Below are positions 53,227-62,159 of a stretch of DNA of 64,000 nucleotides, piece after piece (position 1 is the stretch's first letter; each line of letters opens with the position of its first letter). Origin of the DNA: Achromobacter spanius (GTDB lineage: Bacteria > Pseudomonadota > Gammaproteobacteria > Burkholderiales > Burkholderiaceae_B); contig NZ_CP034689.1 of NCBI RefSeq assembly GCF_003994415.1, forward strand, positions 3,720,001 to 3,784,000. Direction: 5' to 3'. Below the pieces are notes generated by a model. The model saw nothing but the letters and a program-made list of their open reading frames with translations, had not been told where the DNA came from and searched no databases. The translations under genes and the position numbers were made by a program.

Positions 53227-53679
53227 ATGCCCCTGCACTACCTGGAAGACCTGAGCCCCGGACAACGCTTCATCGGCACCGCCCGCGTGCGCGTTACCCG
53301 CGAACGCATCAAGGCCTTTGCGTCCGAATTCGACCCGCAACCCTTTCACCTGGACGAAGACGCCGCCAGCAGCACCCTGTTCAAGGGCCTGGCCGCCAGC
53401 GGCTGGCACACCGCCGCGCTGACGATGCAGTTGCTGGTCGCCAGCGAATTCAAGCCGGCGGGCGGCATCATTGGCGCCGGCGTGGATGAAATTCGTTGGC
53501 CGCAGCCGGTGCGCCCGGACGATGAACTGCGGATAGAAAGCGAAGTGCTGGAAGTGCGGCCATCCAAGACGCGGCCCCAGCAAGGCATGGTGAAAGCGCG
53601 CACGACCACGCTGAATCAAAACGATGAAGTGGTGCAGATCTTCGTCAGCAATCTGGTGGTGCAGCGTCGCGGGGCGTAA
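53227..53679 (+). CDS. MaoC-type hydratase/dehydratase
   Basis: 150 residues, hot-dog fold. LEDLSPGQRFIGTARVRVT, then the active-site region FASEFDPQPFHLDEDAA with the conserved Asp/His, GWHTAALTMQLLV and VRPDDELRIESEVLEVRPS. Members hydrate 2-enoyl-CoA. ATG at 53227 has a GGAG site and is chosen over two upstream in-frame starts. Its last 35 bases overlap the convergent XRE-PAS gene. Confidence 0.9.
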   Translation: MPLHYLEDLSPGQRFIGTARVRVTRERIKAFASEFDPQPFHLDEDAASSTLFKGLAASGWHTAALTMQLLVASEFKPAGGIIGAGVDEIRWPQPVRPDDELRIESEVLEVRPSKTRPQQGMVKARTTTLNQNDEVVQIFVSNLVVQRRGA

Positions 53680-54658
53680 GCGCCAGCGCAAAGTACGCCG
53701 CCGTGCCGTCATCCTTGGCACGAGTCAGCACAGCACGCAGCGTTACGTTCAGCCAGCTTCCATCCTTGCCACGCAGCTTTGCACTAAACGCCGCGGTGGG
53801 CCTGCCATGCAACATTTTCTTCAACCGCGCGCCCCCGTCGGCAAGCAAGCTGGCCAGTCCATCGCTCAGTAGTTCTTCTTGTCGGTAGCCCAGCATGCGC
53901 GCCAGCGCCGCGTTGGCGGATTCGCAGCGCAGGTCAGCGTCCAACAGCGCCATGCCTTGCGACGTCAGCTCAAACACCGCCTTGAAACGCGCCTGCTGGT
54001 CCCGCAGCGATTGCTCGGCCAGCTTGCGCGCGGTGTTATCCATGCTGATGCCCACGACCTTCACGACGCGCCCGTCCAAGTCACGCACGGGCGTGGCGCG
54101 CGATGAAATCCAGCGCAGGCCGCCGTCTGGCTGGAACAGCCGAAAGTCGAACTCATGCGCGTTTCCCGTCCGTAGCGATTCTTCGTAGACGGCGTTCATC
54201 ATGGGCACGTCGTCGGCGTGCACGTGCTTCCAGAAGCTCTCGTTACTGACAATGCGCCAGCCATAAACGGCCTGGACGTTGGACGAGTAGCTGACGTCGT
54301 CCGTGACCAGGTTCCATTCCCATGTGACGATGCGCGCGCCCTCTTGCGCCAGCTTCATGCGCGCTTCGCTTTCCATGATCTCGGCCATGTAGCGGCGCCG
54401 CGTATCGGTCATGGGCATGGCCACCGCGCCCGAGGCCCCCGCGGCTTCCAGGCCCTGCTCGCCGTAGCGCAGCCAGATCCAGTTGACGTCCAGGAACGCC
54501 GCCAGCTTGCGCAGCTTTTCATAGTCAATTTCGCCGCCCTTCGTCCATTTATGAACGGCGGGGCGCGAGACGCTGAGCGCGGTGGCCACGGCCTGCAATG
54601 ACAACTGCTTGTGCTCAAGCAGCTCTTTCAGGCGGAACGCAAAGCTGTCTTCCGTCAT
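53645..54658 (-). CDS. XRE-type regulator with two PAS domains
   Basis: 337 residues. Order: XRE/Cro helix-turn-helix at 1-70 (LSLQAVATALSVSRPAVHKWTKGGE), then PAS 1 with PAC-like end (ARIVTWEWNLVTDDVSYSSN, FDFRLFQPDGGLRWISSRAT), then PAS 2 (ARFKAVFELTSQGMALLDAD, ANAALARMLGYRQEELL). No kinase or other output follows, so the DNA-binding domain is the output and the PAS pair the sensor. It is divergent from the BCCT-cntA-cntB operon and is its likely regulator; the signal is unknown. Confidence 0.85.
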   Translation of the reverse strand: MTEDSFAFRLKELLEHKQLSLQAVATALSVSRPAVHKWTKGGEIDYEKLRKLAAFLDVNWIWLRYGEQGLEAAGASGAVAMPMTDTRRRYMAEIMESEARMKLAQEGARIVTWEWNLVTDDVSYSSNVQAVYGWRIVSNESFWKHVHADDVPMMNAVYEESLRTGNAHEFDFRLFQPDGGLRWISSRATPVRDLDGRVVKVVGISMDNTARKLAEQSLRDQQARFKAVFELTSQGMALLDADLRCESANAALARMLGYRQEELLSDGLASLLADGGARLKKMLHGRPTAAFSAKLRGKDGSWLNVTLRAVLTRAKDDGTAAYFALALTPRDAAPPDC

Positions 54659-54732
54659 GACGCTGTCCTCCTGCGCGCGCAGGGGTAAAAACTGCGCGCC
54701 GTTACAAACGCGCCGCGTTCAGATTGATGCTT

Positions 54733-54807
54733 GTACATAGGCTGGGCTGTACCTACAGTCGCGTTAGTCAATTGTTAGCTAATGGTTAATGTAAACCGTT
54801 GGTTAAC
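54733..54807. promoter_or_regulatory. Repeats in the BCCT/XRE-PAS divergent spacer
   Basis: GTACA, ten bases, TGTAC (54733-54752) is one dyad. GGTTAATGTAAACC (54784-54797) is a near palindrome and is followed by GGTTAAC (54801-54807). The region is AT-rich and lies 45 to 120 bases upstream of the BCCT start. These are candidate sites for the XRE regulator. Confidence 0.45.
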
Positions 54808-54851
54808 TCCCAACAAGACACCGTGCGCAACGACGCATCGGAGGAGACAAC

Positions 54852-56420
54852 GTGAAAACATCCGCGCCACGCCGCGACCAGTTCCTGACCCTATGCACGC
54901 TTACCGCCGTGCTGCTTACCGTCATCGCCATGGTTCTCTGGCCCACTGAAGCGGCCGCCACGGCCACCGTACTGTTCGACTGGACCACGCGCTCGTTCGG
55001 ATCAGTGATCCAGGTGTTCGTCTTTGGCTGTGTCATCGCCTGCATCGGGCTGGCATTCAGCAAGTACGGCAACGTACGGCTTGGCGAAGACAAGCCGGAA
55101 TACTCAACGCTGTCTTGGGTCTTCATGTTCATCTGCGCCGGCATGGGGTCGTCAACCCTGTATTGGGGCGTAATGGAATGGGCCTACTACTACCAGTCGC
55201 CGGGGCTTAACGTCGCCGCCGGCTCGCGTGAGGCACTGGAATACAGCATCAGCTATTCCTTCTTCCATTGGGGCCTTAGCGCCTGGGCGGTGTACGCCCT
55301 GCCCTCGCTGGCCATGGCGTATCACTTCCATGTACGCAAGAACACGGGCTTGAACCTGGCGTCCATCATTCAGGCCATCACGGGGTTTCGGGCCACGGGT
55401 CCGGTCGGCCGCGCAGTGGACCTGATCTTTCTGCTGACCATGTTCGGCGCGCTGACGGTGTCCATTGCGCTGACCGCATCGACCTTCACGCGCGGCCTGT
55501 CCAGCCTGCTTGGCACGCCCGACACCTTCAGCATGCAAGTGATCGTGATCGTGGGCGTGTCGGCCCTGTTCTCGGCCAGCGCCTATATCGGCATCGCCAG
55601 CGGCATGAAGCGGCTTAGCCATATGGTCTGCTGGGGCGCGCTGCTGCTGGCCGCCGCGGTGTTGCTGGTGGGGCCAACCCAGTTTTCCGGCAACAACATC
55701 GTGAACGGCCTGGGCCTGATGCTGCAGAACTACATCCGCATGAGCCTCTTCACCGACCCCGCTGGCGACGGCGCCTTCAACCGTGGCTGGACAGTGTTCT
55801 ATTGGCTGTGGTGGGTGTCGTATTCGCCGGGTGTGGCGATGTTCGTGGCGCGCGTATCCAAGGGCCGCAAGATCAAGGAAGTGATCTACGCGCTGCTGCT
55901 GGGCGGCAGCGTCGGCTGCTGGTTCTTCTTCGGCGCGCTGGAAAGCTATTCCATGCACCAGTTCATGTCGGGCGCCATCGACGTGCCCCGCATCCTGAAG
56001 GAACACGGTGGCGAAACGGCAGTGGAAATGTTGTTGAACGCGCTGCCCGTCGGCTGGCTATTCCTGGCGCTGTACCTGGCCATCATGATCGTCTTCCTGG
56101 CGGCCCACGTGGATGCCGTGGCCTACGCCGTGGCCGCCACCACCACCCGCAACCTGTCCGAAGGCGAAGACCCCAGCCCCACCAGCCGCGTCTTCTGGTG
56201 CATTGCGCTGACGCTGGTGCCGCTTGCAATGCTGTTCACCAAGGCATCGCTGGAAACCATGAAAACCGCCGTGGTGCTGACGGCCATCCCCTTCCTGTTC
56301 ATCCTTGCCATCAAGCTGTTCGGCCTGTTCCGCTGGCTGATACAGGACTACGGCGATACCCCCGCGCACCAAATCGAATCGCCCACCCAACCTGCTTTTG
56401 TTACCCGGAGATCATCATGA
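54852..56420 (+). CDS. BCCT family transporter, probable carnitine uptake
   Basis: 522 residues, 12 membrane helices. The BCCT signature region is FNRGWTVFYWLWWVSYSPGVAMFVARVSKG (read in parts). STLYWGVMEWAYYYQSPGL resembles the CaiT-like branch. It starts with GTG at 54852 after GGAGGAGA. The stop overlaps the cntA start (ATGA). Context indicates import of carnitine or a related quaternary amine as substrate for CntAB. Confidence 0.9.
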   Translation: MKTSAPRRDQFLTLCTLTAVLLTVIAMVLWPTEAAATATVLFDWTTRSFGSVIQVFVFGCVIACIGLAFSKYGNVRLGEDKPEYSTLSWVFMFICAGMGSSTLYWGVMEWAYYYQSPGLNVAAGSREALEYSISYSFFHWGLSAWAVYALPSLAMAYHFHVRKNTGLNLASIIQAITGFRATGPVGRAVDLIFLLTMFGALTVSIALTASTFTRGLSSLLGTPDTFSMQVIVIVGVSALFSASAYIGIASGMKRLSHMVCWGALLLAAAVLLVGPTQFSGNNIVNGLGLMLQNYIRMSLFTDPAGDGAFNRGWTVFYWLWWVSYSPGVAMFVARVSKGRKIKEVIYALLLGGSVGCWFFFGALESYSMHQFMSGAIDVPRILKEHGGETAVEMLLNALPVGWLFLALYLAIMIVFLAAHVDAVAYAVAATTTRNLSEGEDPSPTSRVFWCIALTLVPLAMLFTKASLETMKTAVVLTAIPFLFILAIKLFGLFRWLIQDYGDTPAHQIESPTQPAFVTRRSS

Positions 56421-57589
56421 ACCTCATCGCCAAACTACCCGCCAACTTCTGCGCCGACGAAGAAAATGCCTGGACCCTGCCCGCCGCGTACTACACGAAG
56501 GACGCCGTGTTCGACTACGAAAAAGAAAAAGTATTCGCCAACGCCTGGATCTGCGTGGCGCACCGCAGCGAACTGGCCGCGCCCAACGACTATGTCACGC
56601 GCGAGATCATTGGAGAAAGCATCATTGTGCTGCGCGACCGCGAAGGCGCCTTGCGAGCGTTCTACAACGTTTGCCCGCACCGGGGTCATCAACTGATGCA
56701 AGGCAGCGGCCGCGCCAAGAACGTCATCACCTGTCCGTACCACGCCTGGACCTTCAAGCTGGATGGCGAGCTTGCCCTGGCCCGCAACTGCGACAACGTG
56801 CCTAATTTCAACCCCGACAAGGCCAGCCTGGTTTCCGTTCGGGTTGAGGAAACCGCCGGCTTCATCTTCATCAACCTGAACCCGGACGCCGGCACCGTTG
56901 AAGATCAACTCCCCGGCCTTGCAGCCCGCCTGCGCGCCGCCTGCCCGGTAGTGGACGACCTGCACCTGGCCGCGCGCTTCGTCACGGAAACACCCGCCAA
57001 CTGGAAGTCCATCGTCGACAACTACCTGGAGTGCTACCACTGCGGCCCCGTACACCCCAGCTTCGCGGACTCCGTCCAGGTGGATAAATATCAGCACACG
57101 ATGCACGGCAATTGGACACTGCAATTCGGCTTGGCCAAGTCGTCGGAAAAATCTTTCAAGGTGGATCCCTCGGTAAAGGACCCCAGCTTTGCCGGCTTCT
57201 GGGCTTGGCCATGCACCATGTTCAACGTGCCGCCGGGCGCCGACTTCATGACCGTCATCTACGAATTTCCCGCCAGCGCTGGCGTCACGTTGCAGCACTA
57301 CGAGATCTACTTTCTGAACAAGGAACTCACCAACGAGCAGCAGGCGCTGGTGGAGTGGTACCGCGACGTGTTCCGCCCCGAAGACCTGCGTCTGGTGGAA
57401 AGCGTGCACAAAGGCCTGCAGTCCCGGGGCTATCGTGGCCAGGGCCGCATCATGGTCGACCGCCAGCGCAGCGGCATCAGCGAACACGGTATCGTGCATT
57501 TTCATCGCAAGCTGGCAACGGAATACGCAGCGGCGGCTGCTTCTGATATGCCTCGGTCGACGCCGCAACAGGCCCCCGCCTCGGCATGA
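56417..57589 (+). CDS. cntA: Carnitine monooxygenase, Rieske oxygenase subunit
   Basis: 390 residues. Cleaves L-carnitine to trimethylamine and malic semialdehyde using electrons from CntB. The Rieske ligands are Cys86/His88 (CPHRGH) and Cys106/His109 (CPYHAW). The bridging Glu205 and iron ligands His208, His213 and Asp323 (DNYLECYHCGPVH, RPEDL) fall at the same numbers as in the described CntA. Glu at 205 instead of Asp is the diagnostic feature of this group. Close relatives (YeaW) also accept choline, betaine or gamma-butyrobetaine. The last 25 residues are an Ala/Pro-rich extension. Confidence 0.94.
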   Translation: MNLIAKLPANFCADEENAWTLPAAYYTKDAVFDYEKEKVFANAWICVAHRSELAAPNDYVTREIIGESIIVLRDREGALRAFYNVCPHRGHQLMQGSGRAKNVITCPYHAWTFKLDGELALARNCDNVPNFNPDKASLVSVRVEETAGFIFINLNPDAGTVEDQLPGLAARLRAACPVVDDLHLAARFVTETPANWKSIVDNYLECYHCGPVHPSFADSVQVDKYQHTMHGNWTLQFGLAKSSEKSFKVDPSVKDPSFAGFWAWPCTMFNVPPGADFMTVIYEFPASAGVTLQHYEIYFLNKELTNEQQALVEWYRDVFRPEDLRLVESVHKGLQSRGYRGQGRIMVDRQRSGISEHGIVHFHRKLATEYAAAAASDMPRSTPQQAPASA

Positions 57590-58547
57590 GCACACAACAG
57601 ACCTTGCAAGTACGGGTCGCGCGCATTGAGCGCGTGACCCCGCTGATCAAGCGCTACACGCTGGAAGCCCTGGACGGCGGCGCGTTGCCGCCGTTCACGG
57701 GCGGCAGTCACATCATCGTGCAGATGCGCAACGGTGGCCGTCAGGTCAACAACGCCTATTCGCTAATGAGCGCGCCTGGCGCATTAGGCAACTACCAGAT
57801 CGGCGTGCGGCGCGAAGCGGCATCCCAGGGCGGGTCGGCGTTTTTGCATGACAGCGTGGCCGTGGGCGACACGCTTGCCATCACCCCCCCCGCAACCTGT
57901 TCGCGCTGGATGAGTCGGCTTGCCACCATGTGTTGATCGCGGGCGGCATCGGCATCACCCCATTCATGTCGCAGTTGCACGAGCTGCACCAGCGCGGCGC
58001 TTCGTATGTATTGCACTACGCCTTTCGCGCTGACGAGCACGGCGCCTTTCGGGATGAGCTGACCCGGCTCTGCGGGGACGGCGTCAGGTTCTATGCGGGC
58101 AGCAAAGGCCAGAAGCTGGATCTGGCCGGTTTGCTGGGCGGCATGGACGCTGGCGCGCATGCCTATGTCTGTGGCCCCGGGAAGCTGATCGACGCCGTCC
58201 GCCTTGCCGCGCAAGCGATCGGCATTGCGTCCGCGCGTGTGCATGCCGAGCAATTCGCCGCACCGAAGCCAACAGGCAGCGCTTTCACCGTGGTGCTGGC
58301 CAAGTCCGGCAGGACAGTGACAGTGGCTGCCGGCGAATCGATCCTGAACGCCATCGAACGCGACAGCACCGTGCCGGTGGAATGCCTGTGCCGCGCAGGC
58401 GTGTGCGGCACCTGCGAGACCCGCATTCTGGAAGGCGAAGCCGAACACGCTGATCAGTATCTCAGCCATGCCGAAAAGGCGGCGCAGCAAACGATGCTGA
58501 TCTGCGTGTCCCGAGCCCGGGGCGGAAGGATCGTGCTTGATTTGTAG
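57586..58547 (+). pseudogene. cntB: Carnitine monooxygenase reductase cntB, split by a frameshift
   Basis: Two frames make one protein. 57586-57936 encodes the FAD-binding part (YSLMSAPGALGNYQIGVRRE), and 57930-58547 the NAD-binding (LIAGGIGITPFMSQL, YVCGPGKLID) and plant-type 2Fe-2S domain (VECLCRAGVCGTCETRILEG). The break is at eight C (57884-57891): with nine C the frame would run through as PRNLFALDESACHHVLIAGG. The start overlaps the cntA stop (ATGA). As sequenced there is no complete reductase, so CntA would lack its own electron donor. A sequencing error or a reversible slip in the C run are both possible. Confidence 0.88.
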
Positions 58548-58576
58548 AGTCGCGCCACGCGGACGGCAGCAACACA

Positions 58577-58978
58577 TCAGCGTCCGAGCTGCCAGCTTTT
58601 GTAAACGAATTCCAGGCTATAGCCGTCCGGGTCCCTGACCTGGGCGGCGTAATAGCGAGGGTCGTAATGATGCTGCGGACCGGGCGGGTGGATCTCCGTC
58701 GCGCCGGCTGCCAAGGCGGCGGCGTGGGCAGCGTTCACCATGGTTTCCGAGTCTGCAACCAGCCCGACATGCACCGCACCGGGCGCGGCCACGCCCTGCC
58801 TTAGCCAGAAGAACACCCGGCCGTTTGCGCCAAAGCCCTTCAGGTCAGGATGGCCGGCCGGGCCGTCCTTACCGTCATAGTCCAGGCGGCTGGTGACGCC
58901 CAACACGGGCAGCACCTTCTCGTAAAACGCAATGGAACGCGCGGGTTCGCTGACGGTAAGAAAAAGATGATCAAGCAT
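58577..58978 (-). CDS. VOC family protein (glyoxalase/dioxygenase fold)
   Basis: 133 residues, two beta-alpha-beta-beta-beta units. LDHLFLTVSEPARSIAFYEKVL at the start carries the first metal His, and YYAAQVRDPDGYSLEFVYK the last Glu. ATG at 58976-58978 with an AGAGGAA site. Substrate unknown. Convergent with cntB. Confidence 0.9.
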   Translation of the reverse strand: MLDHLFLTVSEPARSIAFYEKVLPVLGVTSRLDYDGKDGPAGHPDLKGFGANGRVFFWLRQGVAAPGAVHVGLVADSETMVNAAHAAALAAGATEIHPPGPQHHYDPRYYAAQVRDPDGYSLEFVYKSWQLGR

Positions 58979-59216
58979 CAAGTGTTCCTCTCAGGGTGAT
59001 GGTGCCGACCGCTACTTCGTTGTTTGCGCATGCATGGCTCCAAGGAATGCAGTTCAGTAGGGAGACGATAGGCCGCCGCTTGCCTTGCGGCCTATCTGAT
59101 CCTGCTCCAATCCTGCCTATTCCTGCTTCCTCTCTAGGCGTAGCGCCAGAAACAGCGTTCAATGGCGTCGACCGCCGTACCCTTCCCACTTCCACCTAGC
59201 CCCACATCGAGCAACC
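58979..59216. other. Spacer of 238 bases with a short C-rich repeat
   Basis: It separates two divergent VOC genes and should hold both promoters. I see ATCCTGCTCC, ATCCTGCCT and ATTCCTGCTT in a row at about 59098-59128, a degenerate 9 to 11 base repeat, and nothing else clear. Confidence 0.35.
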
Positions 59217-59612
59217 ATGAGCCTCCTGGACCATATCGAATTCGCCGTGCGAGACGCCGAAATATCGCGCCGCTTTTACGAACACGCGCTGGCGCCATTG
59301 AGCATCGCCCGCGTCATCACCGTCGGGCCTGACCGCACGCGCCACGGCGGCACCCGCCACGGCTTTGGCCGTGACGGCTATCCCTGCCTGTGGGTCCACG
59401 ACAAGCAACCCGCGGCCGCAGGCACGCACATTGCCTTCGCCACGCAGGACCGAGACGTGGTCGACGCCTTCTACCAGGCCGCGTTGGACGCAGGCGGCAT
59501 CGACAACGGACCACCGGGAATCCGCGATCGCTACCACGCGAATTACTACGCCGCCTATGTACTGGACCCGGACGGCGTCAATGTGGAAGTCGTGTGCCAG
59601 AAGCCGTACTGA
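59217..59612 (+). CDS. VOC family protein
   Basis: 131 residues. MSLLDHIEFAVRDAEISRRFYEHAL at the N-terminus (metal His7-type position) and YYAAYVLDPDGVNVEVVCQK at the C-terminus (metal Glu). Glyoxalase/bleomycin-resistance/dioxygenase superfamily; function unknown. Confidence 0.9.
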   Translation: MSLLDHIEFAVRDAEISRRFYEHALAPLSIARVITVGPDRTRHGGTRHGFGRDGYPCLWVHDKQPAAAGTHIAFATQDRDVVDAFYQAALDAGGIDNGPPGIRDRYHANYYAAYVLDPDGVNVEVVCQKPY

Positions 59613-59660
59613 CGGGAAAGATGCGCGGCCTTCCGGGTTGCCGCTTGCCTGGCACACGAG

Positions 59661-60377
59661 TCAAAACAACGCCCTTCCCAACGACGCCCCGCCATCCACA
59701 TGCAAGGTCTGCCCGGTCATGAACGCTGCATCGTCCGATAGCAGGAACGAGATCACCGCGCCAATCTCATCCGGCTTGCCAAAGCGCCCCATCGGCACGC
59801 CAGACAGATAGCGGCGTTCGCCTTCGCTGCCGGGTGGGTTATTGGCGCGGAACAGCTCGGTTTCCGTGGGACCGGGCGCCACCGCATTGACCGTGATGCC
59901 GGTGTCAGCCAGTTCCAAACCCCAACCGCGCGTGAAACTGACCAGTGCTGCCTTGGCGGCCGCGTAGGCGGTGCGTTGGGGCATGCCCAGGATGGTCAGG
60001 CTGGAAATATTAACGATGCGCCCCCAACGACGCGCCGTCATTCCCGGCAAGGCCGCCTGCACCGCCGCCAAGGCGGGGTGCAGGTTCACACGAAACACTT
60101 CATCCAGCGCGGGCAGCGTCACGTCAGCCAGCAAGGCGGGCCGGACCAGCCCCACGTTGTTCACCACGCCATCCACCTCGAAGCGCTGAATGATGCCTTC
60201 CAATGCGACGCGGGTGGCGTCGTCGTCGCTCAGATCCACGGCAACGAAGGTACCGGGGAAATCGCTTGGCGCGGTACGGGCCAAGCCAATCACATGATGG
60301 CCGCCAGCGGCAAGCCGGACCGATAACGCAAGACCGATGCCCTTGCTGGCGCCGGTGACAAGAAAAGTACGAGGCAT
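59661..60377 (-). CDS. SDR family oxidoreductase (FabG-like)
   Basis: 238 residues. TGASKGIGLALSVRLAAGG (cofactor site), VNNVGLVRP, Ser in ISSLTILG, Tyr/Lys in YAAAKAALVSF, and C-terminal MTGQTLHVDGGASLG. ATG at 60375-60377 follows AAGGAA. It lies 47 bases after a peroxiredoxin gene on the same strand, with a hairpin in between. Confidence 0.9.
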   Translation of the reverse strand: MPRTFLVTGASKGIGLALSVRLAAGGHHVIGLARTAPSDFPGTFVAVDLSDDDATRVALEGIIQRFEVDGVVNNVGLVRPALLADVTLPALDEVFRVNLHPALAAVQAALPGMTARRWGRIVNISSLTILGMPQRTAYAAAKAALVSFTRGWGLELADTGITVNAVAPGPTETELFRANNPPGSEGERRYLSGVPMGRFGKPDEIGAVISFLLSDDAAFMTGQTLHVDGGASLGRALF

Positions 60378-60389
60378 GGGAGTTCCTTC

Positions 60390-60411
60390 GCGCTCGCCCT
60401 TCAGCGAGCGC
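60390..60411. other. Perfect GC-rich hairpin upstream of the SDR gene
   Basis: GCGCTCGC, six bases, GCGAGCGC, with no T run on either side. In the minus-strand transcript it sits just before the ribosome site of the SDR gene, so it may protect or tune the message rather than end it. Confidence 0.5.
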
Positions 60412-60424
60412 TTATCCAGACGAA

Positions 60425-61099
60425 TCAGACAGCGCGGGCGACTGCCTGCGCAATGGCGGGCAACATGTCTGATGGTTCCGGGCGACGGGTGTAGTCGGGG
60501 TTGACCTCTGCGTAGACAATCGTGCCGTCTTGCGCGACCACGTAGCGAGCCGGCATCGGCAGCGTCCAACTGGCATCGCCATTGAAGGCGGGTAGTTCGT
60601 TCTTGAGCGACTTGTACAGATCAACCAGATAGTCCTGTAGCTCAAAGCGCAGGCCGAACGCGGCCGCCACGTCGTTGTGCGAGTCCGACAGAATCGGGAA
60701 CGTCAGCGAGTTTTGACGCACTGCCTTGCGGCTGTTTGCTGCAAGCTGCGGCGAAATCGCCACCAGGCTTGCGCCCGCCTCTTGGACAGCGGGCAGCGCG
60801 GCCTGCAACGCTTGCAAATCCATATTGCAGTACGGGCACCACACACCGCGATAAAACGTGACGGCCAAGGGGCCCTGCCGCAGCAGATCGGCGGATGACA
60901 CGGGCTTGCCCTCGGCATCGTCTAGCGTGAACGCTGGCATCGTATCCCCCGCCTTCAGGGCGCGTTGCGCCGCGCCGGAATTGATGAGTTCAGCGGTGGC
61001 GCGGTGCATGGTCTCGACGACTGCACGCGGCACGTTATAGGGAGGCTGGCCGGCTTCAAAGGCGGCCTTGAAGGTATCGAGCTGTACCTGGAGCGACAT
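60425..61099 (-). CDS. Peroxiredoxin-like thiol-specific antioxidant (AhpC/TSA)
   Basis: 224 residues. Thioredoxin fold with LAVTFYRGVWCPYCNMDLQAL: the CPYC pair takes the place of the peroxidatic cysteine. SLTFPILSDSHNDVAAAFG follows, typical of the AhpC/TSA-like family. It probably reduces peroxides in the cytoplasm. ATG at 61097-61099 follows AAGGAAT. The divergent LysR gene at 61222 is the likely regulator. Confidence 0.9.
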   Translation of the reverse strand: MSLQVQLDTFKAAFEAGQPPYNVPRAVVETMHRATAELINSGAAQRALKAGDTMPAFTLDDAEGKPVSSADLLRQGPLAVTFYRGVWCPYCNMDLQALQAALPAVQEAGASLVAISPQLAANSRKAVRQNSLTFPILSDSHNDVAAAFGLRFELQDYLVDLYKSLKNELPAFNGDASWTLPMPARYVVAQDGTIVYAEVNPDYTRRPEPSDMLPAIAQAVARAV

Positions 61100-61221
61100 A
61101 AGAATTCCTTGGCAAATGAAAGCGTTTTGAGAACACGCATTGGGAGAGCACATTCTGGATGGCGCGCATCAGGAAGGGCAGATACCATTCAGCGATAACG
61201 CTTATTCCAAAAAGGAATTTC

Positions 61222-62109
61222 ATGGATCGCTTTCAGGCCATGACCACCTTCGTGCGGGTGGTCGAAGCCGGCTCCTTTTCTGGCGCGGCCCGCGTGCTGG
61301 GGGTGGGGCAGCCGGCCATCTCCAAAAGCGTGGCCCACCTGGAGCGGCACCTGAACGTGACGCTGTTGCTGCGTTCTACGCACGGGCTGACGCCAACCGA
61401 AGCCGGCTTGCGCTTCTACGAGCGCGCCCGCCTTGCCATTCAGGAAGCGGATGAAGCCGACCTGGCCGCGCGCGGCGTGGGCGCCAGCCTGTCCGGGCGG
61501 CTACGCATTTCGGCGGCGCCCACGTTCGCCAGCCTGCACGTCATTCCCCACCTGCCGCGCTTTCTGGACGCCAACCCCGGCCTGGACGTGGATGTGGTGC
61601 TGGACGATCGCGTCATCGACTTGATTGCCGAGGGCATTGATATCTCGTTGAGAATGGGCGCACTGAACGACTCCAGCGCCGTGGCGCGAAAGTTGGCGTC
61701 TTCACCCCGCTCGGTACTGGCCACGACGGAATACCTTTCCCGACACGGCACGCCACGGCTACCCGCTGAGCTGTCCGACCACGAAACAGTGGTGTTCAGC
61801 CAGGCGGGCAATGCGTGGAATTTCCAGCGTGATGGCGCCGAGGTGTCGGTGCTGGTCAGAGGCCGGGCAAGGTTCAGCGCGGCTGAAGGCATACGCGCGG
61901 CGGTGCTTGCCCACCTGGGCCTGACCATCGCATCTGACTGGATGTTCGCACCGGAACTGGCCGATGGCCGCGTCGTCCGCGTGCTGGAAAATTGGTCGCT
62001 TCCCGACATCGACCTGTGGGCCGTATTCCCCACGGGACGCCTGGCCACCGCCAAGGCGCGGCTATTTGCTGAATTCGTTGAGACGGTGATGCGCGAAAAT
62101 GGCTGCTAA
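61222..62109 (+). CDS. LysR family transcriptional regulator
   Basis: 295 residues. MDRFQAMTTFVRVVEAGSFSGAARVLGVGQPAISKSVAHLE (read in parts) is the helix-turn-helix, followed by a CrgA-like effector domain (GRLRISAAPTFAS). ATG at 61222 follows AAAGGAA. Divergent from the peroxiredoxin gene with a 122-base spacer. Confidence 0.92.
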   Translation: MDRFQAMTTFVRVVEAGSFSGAARVLGVGQPAISKSVAHLERHLNVTLLLRSTHGLTPTEAGLRFYERARLAIQEADEADLAARGVGASLSGRLRISAAPTFASLHVIPHLPRFLDANPGLDVDVVLDDRVIDLIAEGIDISLRMGALNDSSAVARKLASSPRSVLATTEYLSRHGTPRLPAELSDHETVVFSQAGNAWNFQRDGAEVSVLVRGRARFSAAEGIRAAVLAHLGLTIASDWMFAPELADGRVVRVLENWSLPDIDLWAVFPTGRLATAKARLFAEFVETVMRENGC

Positions 62110-62130
62110 ATACCGCATCCAGCCGCCCAA

Positions 62131-62156
62131 TCAACCCTGCCCACTCAACCCTGCCC
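62131..62156. repeat. Direct repeat before the pyrophosphohydrolase gene
   Basis: TCAACCCTGCCC occurs at 62131-62142 and 62145-62156, a 14-base period, ending four bases before the next start codon. No ribosome site is visible there. Confidence 0.5.
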
Positions 62157-62159
62157 CCT

